Notes under the pieces: model-generated
Databases searched by the model: none
What the model saw: the letters and a program-made list of their open reading frames with translations, nothing else
What the model was told of the DNA's origin: nothing
Part shown: positions 8,310 to 16,223 of the stretch, in pieces
How positions within the stretch are numbered: the stretch's first letter is position 1
How the letters are laid out: each line of letters opens with the position of its first letter
Made by a program: the position numbers and the translations under genes
Source: Pseudonocardia sp.
Lineage (GTDB): Bacteria; Actinomycetota; Actinomycetes; Mycobacteriales; Pseudonocardiaceae
DNA length: 40,636 nt
Reading direction: 5' to 3'
NCBI RefSeq assembly: GCF_025465255.1
Contig: NZ_JAODNI010000217.1
Span: 1-40,636 of the forward strand

Positions 8310-8412
8310 TGCGGAGAGAACGGGACGGCCCGCGCCAGGGGGGATTGGCGCGGGCCGTCGTGGTTCAGCTCCGGGGGGTCGAGCTGAACCGGACCCGGAC
8401 ACAGTCCGAGCC
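8310..8412 (-). ncRNA. 6C RNA
   Basis: Read on the minus strand, two perfect hairpins follow each other with only 2 nt between them. The first pairs 8381-8390 with 8362-8371 (10 bp, 9-nt loop). The second pairs 8346-8359 with 8324-8337 (14 bp, 8-nt loop). Both loops carry a run of six cytosines, the hallmark of the actinobacterial 6C RNA family (Rfam 6C; B11/6C of M. tuberculosis). The place is also right: the M. tuberculosis copy lies between Rv3660c and Rv3661, here the CpaE-like and HAD genes. The second hairpin followed by a T/C-rich stretch could act as terminator. In mycobacteria the C-rich loops are thought to pair with G-rich sites near ribosome binding sites. End positions are estimates. 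Confidence 0.88.
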
Positions 8413-8418
8413 ATCGCC

Positions 8419-8424
8419 ACTGTA
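8419..8424 (-). promoter_or_regulatory. Candidate -10 box of the 6C RNA
   Basis: On the minus strand TACAGT (TANNNT form) lies about 30 nt before the first 6C hairpin, putting the RNA start near 8412. No convincing -35 box is seen. Confidence 0.4.
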
Positions 8425-8583
8425 ACCGCACTCCCGGCCCGCCGCCCAGATGTCGGTCCCGCCCGGTCGCCGGGTGACCGGAACGCGCGGCGCGCAAGCG
8501 GTTGCGCCCCGGACGGGTGCGTCCGACCGGTGGTCCGCAGCGCCGCTGGAGCTCTCGCGGGCGGGTCTGGCAAGCTCGCGGAG

Positions 8584-9534
8584 GTGCCCGTGCCGTCCGT
8601 TCCAGCGTCCCGTCCGCGCGAGGCGTCCGCGACGCCGGGTGCCGCCTTCTTCGACCTGGACAAGACGATCATCGCCGGATCGAGCGCGCTGGCGTTCAGC
8701 CGTCCGTTCCGCCGCGAGGGCCTGATCAGCAGCGCGGCCGTGCTCCGGTCCGGGTACGCCCAGCTGCTGCTGCTGCTCTCCGGCGCGGACGCGGACACGA
8801 TGGCGGCACTCCGCACCCGGATCACCGCCCTGTGTACGGGCTGGGAGGTGGCGCAGATCCGGTCGATCGTGGCCGAGACGCTGCACGAGATCGTGGAACC
8901 GATGATCTACGCCGAGGCGGCCGCGCTGATCGACGAGCACCATGCCGCGGGGGACGAGGTGATCGTGTTGTCGGCCTCCGGTCTGGAGGTCGTCGAGCCG
9001 ATCGCGGCGCTCGTGGGCGCGGACCGGTGCCTGGCCACGCGGATGACGGCGCGGAACGGCCGCTACACCGGCGAGATCGACTTCTACTGCTACGGCGAGG
9101 CCAAGGCCGAGGCGGCGCGCACCATCGCCGCCGAACGCGGGTACGACCTCGCCACCTGCCGTGCGTACACGGACTCGATCACCGATCTGCCGCTGCTGGA
9201 GGCGGTCGGGCATCCGGTCGTGGTGAATCCGGACCGTCAGCTGCGCCGGGAGGCCGCGAAGCGCGGCTGGCCCGTGCTCACGTTCTCCGTCCCCGTGAAG
9301 GTCGGCACGCGGCTGCGGCCCCGCATCGCCTTCGGTGCGGCCGGGGTGGGCGTCGCGGCGCTCGCCGGCGCGGGGGTCTGGTCACTGCGCCTGCGCCGGC
9401 GCCGGCAGGGTCGTCTCGTCCGCATCGCGGCCGGGTTGGCCCAGCTCACGCCGGGTGTAGCGGACAGGCGACGGCCGCCGCATCCGCTATCCGGGCGGTC
9501 CCTGCGGCGGAGGATCACCACGCTCCGTTCCTGA
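8584..9534 (+). CDS. HAD-IB family phosphatase with C-terminal membrane helix (Rv3661 type)
   Basis: A 316-residue HAD-superfamily subfamily IB hydrolase related to SerB-type phosphatases. Motif I is FFDLDKTI (Asp nucleophile about residue 22), motif II VLSASG, motif III includes the Lys of GEAKAEA, and motif IV is TDSITDLPLLEAVG. A hydrophobic segment near residues 250-270 followed by an Arg-rich tail suggests membrane attachment. The substrate is unknown; phosphoserine or lysophospholipid-type substrates are possible. I chose GTG 8584, because CAAGCT stands seven bases before it, as in a leaderless transcript. An upstream start at 8530 in the same frame is possible. The gene is bracketed by the 6C RNA and a candidate Ms1-like RNA. 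Confidence 0.87.
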   Translation: MPVPSVPASRPREASATPGAAFFDLDKTIIAGSSALAFSRPFRREGLISSAAVLRSGYAQLLLLLSGADADTMAALRTRITALCTGWEVAQIRSIVAETLHEIVEPMIYAEAAALIDEHHAAGDEVIVLSASGLEVVEPIAALVGADRCLATRMTARNGRYTGEIDFYCYGEAKAEAARTIAAERGYDLATCRAYTDSITDLPLLEAVGHPVVVNPDRQLRREAAKRGWPVLTFSVPVKVGTRLRPRIAFGAAGVGVAALAGAGVWSLRLRRRRQGRLVRIAAGLAQLTPGVADRRRPPHPLSGRSLRRRITTLRS

Positions 9535-9557
9535 ACCGGTGCACCTTCGGCAAGCCC

Positions 9558-9586
9558 TTGAAGTGGTACCGGTCGCGAGCTACAAC
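9558..9586 (+). promoter_or_regulatory. Candidate sigma-A type promoter of the intergenic RNA
   Basis: TTGAAG (9558-9563) and TACAAC (9581-9586) are separated by exactly 17 bp, near-consensus for a housekeeping promoter. It starts 24 bp after the HAD gene stop and points into a gene-free 320-bp space. The expected start is about 9593. Confidence 0.6.
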
Positions 9587-9592
9587 TGGATG

Positions 9593-9835
9593 TACGGACT
9601 CCGGGCGGCCAGGGTTGGTGCGGAAGAGAAGCGCCGGCTCCCCCGATCGGGCTCCGTGCGCGAGGCGCCGGACACTCCACGCACAGCACGCCGCGGGAGG
9701 CATGTCGTCGTGGGCCTGCGGACCGGGACGCCGGCCGCCGAGGCCGTGACCACGACACGTAGTGCACGCCTGGATCCCGGACGTCTCACGCGATTCGGGC
9801 GGCGGTTCCGATTGCGGGGCCGCCGCCCGAGCCTC
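9593..9835 (+). ncRNA. Candidate Ms1-like (6S-like) RNA
   Basis: Between the HAD gene and the convergent Rv3662c-like gene there is no credible reading frame, but there is a housekeeping-type promoter and, about 240 nt on, a strong hairpin. In M. tuberculosis the abundant RNA MTS2823 (Ms1), which binds RNA polymerase core, is placed between Rv3661 and Rv3662c on the same strand, and flanking genes match here. The 5' end (CUCCGGGCGGC, about 9599-9609) can also pair with the 3' hairpin arm (about 9822-9832) with one bulge, giving a closing stem like that of 6S-type RNAs. I did not verify similarity to Ms1 itself, so the assignment rests on place, promoter and ends. Confidence 0.55.
9795..9830. 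terminator. Hairpin ending the intergenic RNA and/or the convergent gene
   Basis: An 11-bp perfect stem (9795-9805 with 9820-9830) with a 14-nt loop. It lies 27 bp beyond the stop of the minus-strand gene and at the expected 3' end of the plus-strand RNA, so it may work in both directions. The U-rich tail is weak on either strand. Confidence 0.6.
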
Positions 9836-9856
9836 GTTCGTCGCGGAAGTGGAGCT

Positions 9857-10612
9857 CTAGGCCCGGGCGTCCGCGATCGACACTCCCTCGCGGGCGCCGG
9901 CCTCCCACTCCGTGCAGCAGTGCAGGATCCACGCCCGGACCCCCTCCGCCGTCCCTTCGGCGAACCCCCCCGCCGCCTTCCGGTACTCGGCGCTACGGCG
10001 CAGGTGGCCCACCTCCGGCACTGCGAGGTTCTTGGGGTCCAGGCCCGCCGCCACCGCCGTCAGCCGCGCCGCCGCCCGGGCCACCACGCCGTCCGCGCTC
10101 CCGAAGGGCGCCAACGCCAGCAGCTCCCCGTGCACGACGGCGACGAGCACCGGCGCCGGCGCGGACGTCCCGCCCGTCACCAGGTCCGCCAGCAGGGACA
10201 GCCGCGCGGACACGTCCGGTCCGCCGCGCGGGCGGCCCAGCTCGGCGTCGTGCCGCTCGACCGGGACCAGGTCCGTGGCGGCCAGCATGTGCAGCCGCGC
10301 GAGCGCCTGCAGCGGCGAGCCCTTCCAGACCCCGAGCAGCTTCGACGACTCGTCCGCCACCCGCACCGCCCCGGCCAGGACCGGGTCCGTGATGTGCTCG
10401 TCGCGCGCGGGTTCGAGGGGCGCGCCGTCGAGCGCGGCGGAGGCGCGGGCGGCCCTCAGCGCAGCCTCGGCGGCCGTCGCCGGCCAGCCTCGCCGGTTCA
10501 CCTTGTGGTTGTGCACGATGACGAGCGCGTCCCGGGCGCGCGCCACCGCCTCCGGGACACCGGGCAGCTCCGAGAGCGGTGCGAGCGGATCGGACGTCCT
10601 GAGGGCGGGCAC
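9857..10612 (-). CDS. Conserved actinobacterial protein (Rv3662c type), function unknown
   Basis: A 251-residue soluble protein that I recognise only by place and general look as the Rv3662c family, often labelled oxidoreductase without clear support. The N-terminal half has HNHKVNRRGWPATAAEAALR and RAARASAALDGAPLEP, the latter reminiscent of the N-terminal helix of Fic-type proteins. I see no HPFxxGNGR Fic motif and no nucleotide-binding glycine loop. The start is GTG 10612; an ATG eight bases upstream is out of frame. It is divergent from acs, with 172 bp between. Confidence 0.75.
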   Translation of the reverse strand: MPALRTSDPLAPLSELPGVPEAVARARDALVIVHNHKVNRRGWPATAAEAALRAARASAALDGAPLEPARDEHITDPVLAGAVRVADESSKLLGVWKGSPLQALARLHMLAATDLVPVERHDAELGRPRGGPDVSARLSLLADLVTGGTSAPAPVLVAVVHGELLALAPFGSADGVVARAAARLTAVAAGLDPKNLAVPEVGHLRRSAEYRKAAGGFAEGTAEGVRAWILHCCTEWEAGAREGVSIADARA

Positions 10613-10784
10613 CCCGCCATGCTGCCACTGTCCGACCCGTGGGACCGGGGGTGACCTGTCCGTACCGACGGTGCGCCAGGTGTCCGAGCGCACTACCGTT
10701 CGTTCCCGACGAGTGCGACGACGCCCGCCGGGCACCCAGGTCTCCGGGTCCGGGCCCGTCCCGGGACGAGGAGGACACGAGAAG

Positions 10785-12755
10785 ATGGCCGAGTCGGGAC
10801 CGACGCTGAGCAATCTTTCCACCGAGAGCCGCAGCTTCCCGCCCAGCGAGGAGTTCGCCGCACAGGCCAACGCTACGGAGGACTGGTACGCCCGGGCCGA
10901 CGCCGACCGCGAGGGCTTCTGGGCCGAGCAGGCGGATCGGCTGAGCTGGGACACCCCATGGGACCAGGTCCTCGAGTGGGAACCGCCCTTCGCGAAGTGG
11001 TTCGTGGGCGGCAAGCTCAACGTCGCCTACAACTGCGCGGACCGCCACGTCGAGGAGGGCAACGGCGAGCGCGTCGCCATCCACTGGGAGGGCGAGCCCG
11101 GCGACACCCGCACGATCACCTACGCGGACCTGCAGCGCGAGGTCTCCAAAGCTGCCAACGCCTTCGCCGAGCTGGGCGTGGGCAAGGGCGACCGGGTGGC
11201 GATCCAGCTGCCGATGATCCCCGAGGCCGTGATCGCCATGCTGGCCTGCGCCCGCCTCGGCGCGATGCACAGCGTCGTCTTCGGTGGGTTCTCCCCGGGC
11301 GCGCTCAAGGCCCGCATCGAGGACGCCGAGTGCAAGCTGCTGGTCACCTCCGACGGCCAGTTCCGGCGCGGCAAGCCCGCGCCGATGAAGGAGAACACCG
11401 ACGAGGCGGTCAAGGACACGCCGTCGATCGAGCACGTCGTCGTGGTCAAGCGGACCGAGACCGAGGTCCCCTGGACCGAGGGCCGGGACCTCTGGTGGCA
11501 CGACGTCGTCGGGGCCGCGTCGGACCAGCACACGCCCGAGGCCTTCGACTCCGAGCACCCGCTGTTCATCCTCTACACCTCCGGCACCACCGGGAAGCCG
11601 AAGGGCATCCTGCACACCTCCGGCGGCTACCTGACCCAGGTGGCGTACACCCACAACGTGGTGTTCGACCACAAGCCCGGTGAGAGCGTCTACTGGTGCA
11701 CCGCGGACATCGGCTGGGTCACCGGGCACAGCTACATCGTCTACGGTCCGCTGGCCAACGGCGCCACGTCCGTCATGTACGAGGGCACGCCGAACACCCC
11801 GCACGAGGGCCGGCACTGGGAGATCGTGCAGAAGTACGGCGTCACGATCTACTACACCGCCCCCACGCTGATCCGCACGTTCATGAAGTGGGGCAAGGAG
11901 ATCCCGGAGAAGTACGACCTCTCCTCGCTCAAGGTCCTGGGCAGCGTCGGCGAGCCGATCAACCCCGAGGCCTGGATGTGGTATCGGGAGAACATCGGCG
12001 GGGACCGCTGCCCGATCGTGGACACCTGGTGGCAGACCGAGACCGGCGCGATCATGATCGCTCCGCTGCCCGGCGTCACGGCGGCGAAGCCCGGCTCGGC
12101 GATGCGCACGGTCCCCGGCATCAGCGCCGAGGTCGTCAACGAGGAGGCCCAGCCGGTCGGCCCCGGTGGCGGTGGCTACCTGGTGCTGGACAAGCCGTGG
12201 CCGTCCATGCTGCGCGGCATCTGGGGCGACGAGGAGCGCTACCGCGAGACGTACTGGTCGCGGTTCGCGGACCAGGGCTACTACTTCGCCGGTGACGGCG
12301 CGAAGTACGACGACGACGGCGCCATGTGGCTGCTCGGTCGCGTCGACGACGTCATGAACGTGTCCGGGCACCGCATCTCCACCACGGAGGTGGAGTCCGC
12401 GCTGGTCAGCCACCCGACGGTGGCCGAGGCGGCCGTCGTCGGCGCGTCCGACCCGACGACCGGGCAGGGCATCGTCGCGTTCGTCATCCTCCGCGGGAAC
12501 GCGGCCAAGGACGGCGGCGAGGAGGCGATCAAGGCGCTGCGGGACCACGTCTCCAAGGAGATCGGGCCGATCGCCAAGCCGCGGCAGATCATGGTCGTGG
12601 AGGAGCTGCCCAAGACGCGCTCCGGCAAGATCATGCGCCGGCTGCTGCGCGACGTCGCGGAGAACCGCGAGGTCGGGGACGTCACCACGCTCGCGGACTC
12701 CACGGTCATGGACCTGATCTCCTCGGGCCTGAAGGAGGGCAAGAGCGAGGACTGA
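10785..12755 (+). CDS. acs: Acetyl-CoA synthetase
   Basis: A 656-residue AMP-forming acetate-CoA ligase of the usual length. It converts acetate, ATP and CoA to acetyl-CoA in the cytoplasm. It has the P-loop-like A3 motif YTSGTTGKPKGI (about 263-274), the acetate-pocket tryptophan stretch VDTWWQTETG, the hinge region LGRVDDVMNVSGHR, and the C-terminal acetylation-prone lysine in RSGKIMRR (about 613). The ATG at 10785 is preceded by a GAGGAGG-type ribosome binding site. A strong hairpin follows the stop. Rv3667 is the counterpart by position. The identification is firm. Confidence 0.97.
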   Translation: MAESGPTLSNLSTESRSFPPSEEFAAQANATEDWYARADADREGFWAEQADRLSWDTPWDQVLEWEPPFAKWFVGGKLNVAYNCADRHVEEGNGERVAIHWEGEPGDTRTITYADLQREVSKAANAFAELGVGKGDRVAIQLPMIPEAVIAMLACARLGAMHSVVFGGFSPGALKARIEDAECKLLVTSDGQFRRGKPAPMKENTDEAVKDTPSIEHVVVVKRTETEVPWTEGRDLWWHDVVGAASDQHTPEAFDSEHPLFILYTSGTTGKPKGILHTSGGYLTQVAYTHNVVFDHKPGESVYWCTADIGWVTGHSYIVYGPLANGATSVMYEGTPNTPHEGRHWEIVQKYGVTIYYTAPTLIRTFMKWGKEIPEKYDLSSLKVLGSVGEPINPEAWMWYRENIGGDRCPIVDTWWQTETGAIMIAPLPGVTAAKPGSAMRTVPGISAEVVNEEAQPVGPGGGGYLVLDKPWPSMLRGIWGDEERYRETYWSRFADQGYYFAGDGAKYDDDGAMWLLGRVDDVMNVSGHRISTTEVESALVSHPTVAEAAVVGASDPTTGQGIVAFVILRGNAAKDGGEEAIKALRDHVSKEIGPIAKPRQIMVVEELPKTRSGKIMRRLLRDVAENREVGDVTTLADSTVMDLISSGLKEGKSED

Positions 12756-12777
12756 GCCGCGCCCGTCCCCGTCCCGA

Positions 12778-12832
12778 CCGCACGAACGGCACTCCCGTGC
12801 AGACCTGGCGCACGAGAGTGCCGTTCGTGCGG
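12778..12832 (+). terminator. Strong hairpin terminator after acs
   Basis: A 17-bp perfect inverted repeat (12778-12794 with 12816-12832, 21-nt loop) starts 22 bp after the acs stop. There is no U tract, as is common for actinobacterial hairpin terminators. Confidence 0.75.
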
Positions 12833-12857
12833 AACCGGGCTGGGGAACAATGGGCGT

Positions 12858-13301
12858 ATGGCCGCCGGCGGGGATTCCGAGGACGTGCTGCGCGTGCGGC
12901 GCGGCTTCGAGGTCCCCGCGCGTGAGCTCCACTGGCGGTTCTCCCGTGCCTCCGGGCCCGGCGGGCAGGGGGTGAACACCACGGACTCGCGCGTCGAGCT
13001 GTCCTTCGACGTCGCGCGCTCCCCCTCGGTGCCCGACGACCTGCGCGAGCGTGCCCTGACCCGGCTGGGGAACCGGCTGGTCGACGGGGTGCTCACGGTC
13101 GTCGCGGCGGAGACCCGCAGCCAGCTGCGCAACCGCGAGGCCGCGCGCGAACGGCTCGTCGAGCGGTTGCGGGAGGCGACGGCGGCGGAGCCCAGGGCCC
13201 GGCGCCCGACGCGGCCCACGGCGGGGTCGAAGCGCCGTCGGCTGGACGCGAAGACCCGCCGCGGCGCGGTGAAGAAGCTGCGCGGCCGCCCGGACGAGTA
13301 G
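12858..13301 (+). CDS. arfB: Alternative ribosome-rescue factor ArfB (YaeJ-like peptidyl-tRNA hydrolase)
   Basis: A 147-residue class I release-factor-like protein without a stop-codon recognition domain. The GGQ motif that hydrolyses peptidyl-tRNA is at residues 35-37 (SGPGGQGVNTTDSRVEL). The C-terminus is the usual flexible Lys/Arg-rich tail (about 108-147) that enters the empty mRNA channel of stalled ribosomes. The start is ATG 12858, with AACAAT six bases upstream that may be a -10 box for a leaderless message. It is separated from acs by a strong terminator, so it is probably expressed on its own. Confidence 0.93.
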   Translation: MAAGGDSEDVLRVRRGFEVPARELHWRFSRASGPGGQGVNTTDSRVELSFDVARSPSVPDDLRERALTRLGNRLVDGVLTVVAAETRSQLRNREAARERLVERLREATAAEPRARRPTRPTAGSKRRRLDAKTRRGAVKKLRGRPDE

Positions 13302-13478
13302 GCGCACATGCTCGTCGCGGCGGGGTGGCCGCTGCGCGGAACACCTTCGGGTCCACGTCGTGCCTGCCCAGGCGACGCGCAGGGGCCCGTGGCACGATGG
13401 CGATCCGCCGTCCACACAGAACATCGTGGACCCGGACGGCGCGTACCGGAGACAGCCGAGCAGCAGGAGGGGACCGCG

Positions 13479-14000
13479 GTGGCCAGCCCGACCAGTTCCA
13501 GGGGCCCGTCCAGTTCCGGCGCAGTGGGCGACCCGCCCGTGCTGCCGTCGATCCCGTTGTCCGCGGAGCCCGCGCGCGGTGCGGACGAGCAGTCCATCGG
13601 CAACCTCGTCCGCGAGGTGACGACCCACGTCTCCACCCTGGTCCGCTCCGAGGTGGAGCTGGCCAAGGCCGAGGTCACGTCCGAGGTCAAGAAGGGCGTG
13701 CAGGGCAGCGTCTTCTTCATCGTCGCGCTCGTGATCGCCCTGTTCAGCCTGTTCTTCTTCTTCTTCGCCATCGCCGAGCTGCTCGCGATGTGGCTGAACC
13801 GGGCCGCGTCGTTCGGCATCGTGTTCGGCGTGATGCTCCTGGTGGCGGGCCTGGCCGCGTTCATCGGCTACCTGCGGGTCCGCAAGATTCGCAAGCCGGA
13901 GCGCACGATCAGCTCGCTGAAGGACACCGCGCAGGTCCTGGGCAACCGTGGCAGGTCCACCACCCCGGAGCTGAACGGTCACCGGACCGCCGGCCGCTGA
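13479..14000 (+). CDS. Holin-X/DUF1469-type membrane protein (Rv3669-like)
   Basis: A 173-residue protein of the phage_holin_3_6 (actinobacterial holin-X) family, common as a chromosomal membrane protein and not a sign of a prophage here. An N-terminal disordered stretch (about 1-38) precedes an amphipathic region with REVTTHVSTLVRSEVELAKAE split by family convention around residue 52. Two membrane helices follow (about 77-101 and 110-131), then a basic tail. GTG 13479 follows a good AGGAGGGG ribosome binding site; a longer upstream frame has no such support. The epoxide hydrolase starts 5 bp after its stop, so the two are probably co-transcribed. The function is unknown. Confidence 0.83.
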   Translation: MASPTSSRGPSSSGAVGDPPVLPSIPLSAEPARGADEQSIGNLVREVTTHVSTLVRSEVELAKAEVTSEVKKGVQGSVFFIVALVIALFSLFFFFFAIAELLAMWLNRAASFGIVFGVMLLVAGLAAFIGYLRVRKIRKPERTISSLKDTAQVLGNRGRSTTPELNGHRTAGR

Positions 14001-14005
14001 CGCGC

Positions 14006-14938
14006 GTGGGCTCGCGGGGCGGACCCGAACCGTCCTCGGTCCGGCTGCCCGGCCCGTGGACGCACCGGGACGTCTCGGCGAACGGGATCCGGCTGCATGT
14101 CGCGGAGTACGGGCAGGGGCCCCTGGTCGTCCTGCTGCACGGGTTCCCGGAGTTCTGGTGGTCCTGGCGTCACCAGCTCATCGGCCTCGCGGACGCGGGC
14201 TTCCGGGCCGTCGCGGTGGACCTGCGGGGTTACGGGGACTCGGACAAGCCGCCGCGCGGCTACGACCTGTGGACCCTCGCCGGTGACGTCGCCGGGTTGA
14301 TCCGTGCGCTGGGCGAGCCCGCGGCCCGGATCGTCGGGCACGACTGGGGCGGGGTCATCGGCTGGACGGTCGCCGCGCTGCACCCCCGGCTCGTGCACTC
14401 CCTGGCGGTGCTCGCGGCCCCGCATCCGCTGGCGCTGCGCGCCGCGCTCGCCACGGATCCGCGCGGCCAGGGCCGGGCCACCGCGAGCTACGCGCTCGGG
14501 TTCCAGGTCCCGCGCCGGCCGGAGAACAGCCTTCGCGCAGACGACGGCGCGCGCGTCGAGACGATCATGCGTGAGTGGTCCGGCGAGGCCTGGACGCAGA
14601 CCGACGACTTCGCGGAAGCGGTGGCGCACAACAGGTCGGCCATCCGCATCCCGGCGGTCGCGCACTGCTCCCTGGAGTACTACCGCTGGGCCATGCGCTC
14701 CCAGCTGCGGGCCGAGGGGCGCCGCTTCGCCGCCGCGATGGCCCGTCCGGCCCGGATGCCGGTGCTGCAGCTGCACGGCGCCGACGACCCGTGTGTCCTG
14801 GAGTCCACAGTGCTGCGTTCGCGCCGGTGGGCGGCCGGTCCGTTCACCCACCACCCGTTCGACGCCACTGGCCACTTCCCGCACGAGGAGCGTCCGGCCG
14901 AGACCACCGCGCTCCTCACGAAGTTCCTGAGGGGCTAG
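14006..14938 (+). CDS. Alpha/beta hydrolase, epoxide hydrolase (EphE-like)
   Basis: A 310-residue alpha/beta-hydrolase of the epoxide hydrolase type. The oxyanion motif is HGFPEFWWSW, the nucleophile is the Asp of GHDWGG (about 113), the acid is probably in GADDPC, and the catalytic His is in GHFPHEERP (about 290). A YYRW segment in the cap may supply the epoxide-activating Tyr. It should open an epoxide to a diol; the substrate is unknown. GTG 14006 begins 5 bp after the holin-like gene. The stop overlaps the stop of the convergent phosphodiesterase gene in a CTAG. Position matches Rv3670 (ephE). Confidence 0.88.
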   Translation: MGSRGGPEPSSVRLPGPWTHRDVSANGIRLHVAEYGQGPLVVLLHGFPEFWWSWRHQLIGLADAGFRAVAVDLRGYGDSDKPPRGYDLWTLAGDVAGLIRALGEPAARIVGHDWGGVIGWTVAALHPRLVHSLAVLAAPHPLALRAALATDPRGQGRATASYALGFQVPRRPENSLRADDGARVETIMREWSGEAWTQTDDFAEAVAHNRSAIRIPAVAHCSLEYYRWAMRSQLRAEGRRFAAAMARPARMPVLQLHGADDPCVLESTVLRSRRWAAGPFTHHPFDATGHFPHEERPAETTALLTKFLRG

Positions 14939-16020
14939 GCCGCCAGCTCCAGCGCCGCCACCGCGGTGTCCGGGTTGTCCGAGAACATCCCGTCGATGCC
15001 CAGGGCCAGGAACGCCAGGTACTCGGCGAACGCGTCCCCGTAGTCCGCCTCCGCGCCCGGCGTCCGCAGCGCGGACGGCAGGAACGCGTTCTCGTTGCGG
15101 AACGTGTAGACGTGCACGAGCAGCCCGGCCGCGTGCGCGTCCTCGACCAGGCCGGTCGGCAGGCCCAGCGCGCCGTCCGCGGTCCGCCCGATGACCAGGT
15201 CCTTCGCCGGCCCGATGCCGGTGGCGTAGGTCGCGATGTCCGCGAGCCCCTCCGGCGTGACGAGGTCCGCGACCGTCCGGCCGACGGCGACGAGGTCGGC
15301 GGGATGGTCCTCGTCGCCGAGCAGCTGGATGAGGCGGACCGGGATCTGCGCGTGCAGGGCACGCAGGTTCGCGCTCTCGAAGGACTGGACGAACACCGGC
15401 GAGTCCGCGCGGTCCAGCCCGGCCGCTCGCAGCGACGCGACGAGCGCGGGCTCCAGCGCGCGCCCGGTGGCGGCGAAGTAGCCGGGGTGCTTGGTCTCCG
15501 GGTAGATGCCGATCTCGCGCCCCAGCTCGGCTGAGAGCCGCTCGCGCAGGGCGAGGACCTCGTCGAACGACGGGACGACGTGGCGCCGGTCGTAGAGCGT
15601 GTTCTCCTGGCGCAGGTGCGGCAGACGCTCGACGGCGCGCAGGGTCCGGAGCTCGGCGAAGGTGAAGTCGTCGACGAACCAGCCGTCGAGGGTGTGCCCG
15701 TCGATCGTGCGGACGGTGCGCCGGTCCGCGAACTCCGGGTGCGCGGAGACGTCCGTGGTCATCCCGATCTCGGCGTCGTGCCGGGCGACCAGCACGCCGT
15801 CGGAGGTCGAGACGAGGTCCGGCTCGATGTAGTGCGCGCCCATCCGGGCGCCCAGCTCGTAGGAGGCCAGGGTGTGCTCGGGCCGGTAGCCCGGTGCGCC
15901 GCGGTGGCCGATCACCAGCGCGCGGGGGGCGCCGGGGCGCTGGTCCGCGGCCGACGGGTCGGAGCGGGTCTGCGAGGTCTGGGCAGGCGCCTGGGTGGGC
16001 ACCGGGCCGGTCACGACCAC
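14935..16020 (-). CDS. glpQ: Glycerophosphodiester phosphodiesterase
   Basis: A 361-residue GDPD-family enzyme that should split glycerophosphodiesters to glycerol-3-phosphate and an alcohol. Key parts are IGHRGAPGYRPEHT (catalytic His-Arg and first Glu), YIEPDLVSTSDGVLVARHD (metal Glu/Asp and catalytic His), IYPETKHP, and the C-terminal GIDGMFSDNPD. I chose GTG 16020, as GAGAGGA lies a suitable distance upstream; a second GTG follows two codons later, and the longer frame lacks support. The start gives no clear signal peptide, so the enzyme looks cytoplasmic, unlike many secreted relatives. It is divergent from purD, with about 200 bp between. The symbol is used for the family; orthology is not checked. 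Confidence 0.9.
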   Translation of the reverse strand: MVVTGPVPTQAPAQTSQTRSDPSAADQRPGAPRALVIGHRGAPGYRPEHTLASYELGARMGAHYIEPDLVSTSDGVLVARHDAEIGMTTDVSAHPEFADRRTVRTIDGHTLDGWFVDDFTFAELRTLRAVERLPHLRQENTLYDRRHVVPSFDEVLALRERLSAELGREIGIYPETKHPGYFAATGRALEPALVASLRAAGLDRADSPVFVQSFESANLRALHAQIPVRLIQLLGDEDHPADLVAVGRTVADLVTPEGLADIATYATGIGPAKDLVIGRTADGALGLPTGLVEDAHAAGLLVHVYTFRNENAFLPSALRTPGAEADYGDAFAEYLAFLALGIDGMFSDNPDTAVAALELAA

Positions 16021-16209
16021 GAAGGGGTGTCCTCTCGGAGGGAGGTGCGAGCACGTCCACCATGTCGTGCCGAGACGAGGGGAGGCCGACGTACGAGCGT
16101 CACCGAGACTGCCGGTGAGTGAACTGCGGGGGCGACCGTACCGGCCCCGCCCGGCCCGCTTCACGCGGACGTGGCACAGGTCGCGCCGACGGCCCGGGCG
16201 GCGAGGTTC

Positions 16210-16215
16210 TACGCT
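16210..16215 (+). promoter_or_regulatory. Leaderless-type -10 box of purD
   Basis: TACGCT ends 8 bp before the purD GTG. With a start 7-9 nt downstream the message would begin at or within a base or two of the start codon. No -35 box is obvious. Confidence 0.5.
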
Positions 16216-16223
16216 CTTCGTCC

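Noticed and set aside
7938..8583. Long open frames on both strands across the gap between the CpaE-like gene and the HAD gene
   Set aside because: They are extensions of neighbouring frames in GC-rich DNA, lack codon bias, and run through the paired arms of the 6C RNA.
9993..13982. Very long minus-strand open frame across acs (1329 codons)
   Set aside because: It is a shadow frame of GC-rich coding DNA. acs, arfB and the holin-like gene on the plus strand carry clear family motifs.
13479..14000. Holin-like protein as a sign of a prophage
   Set aside because: This family is common in actinobacterial chromosomes, and there are no other phage genes here. The neighbours match a conserved chromosomal order.
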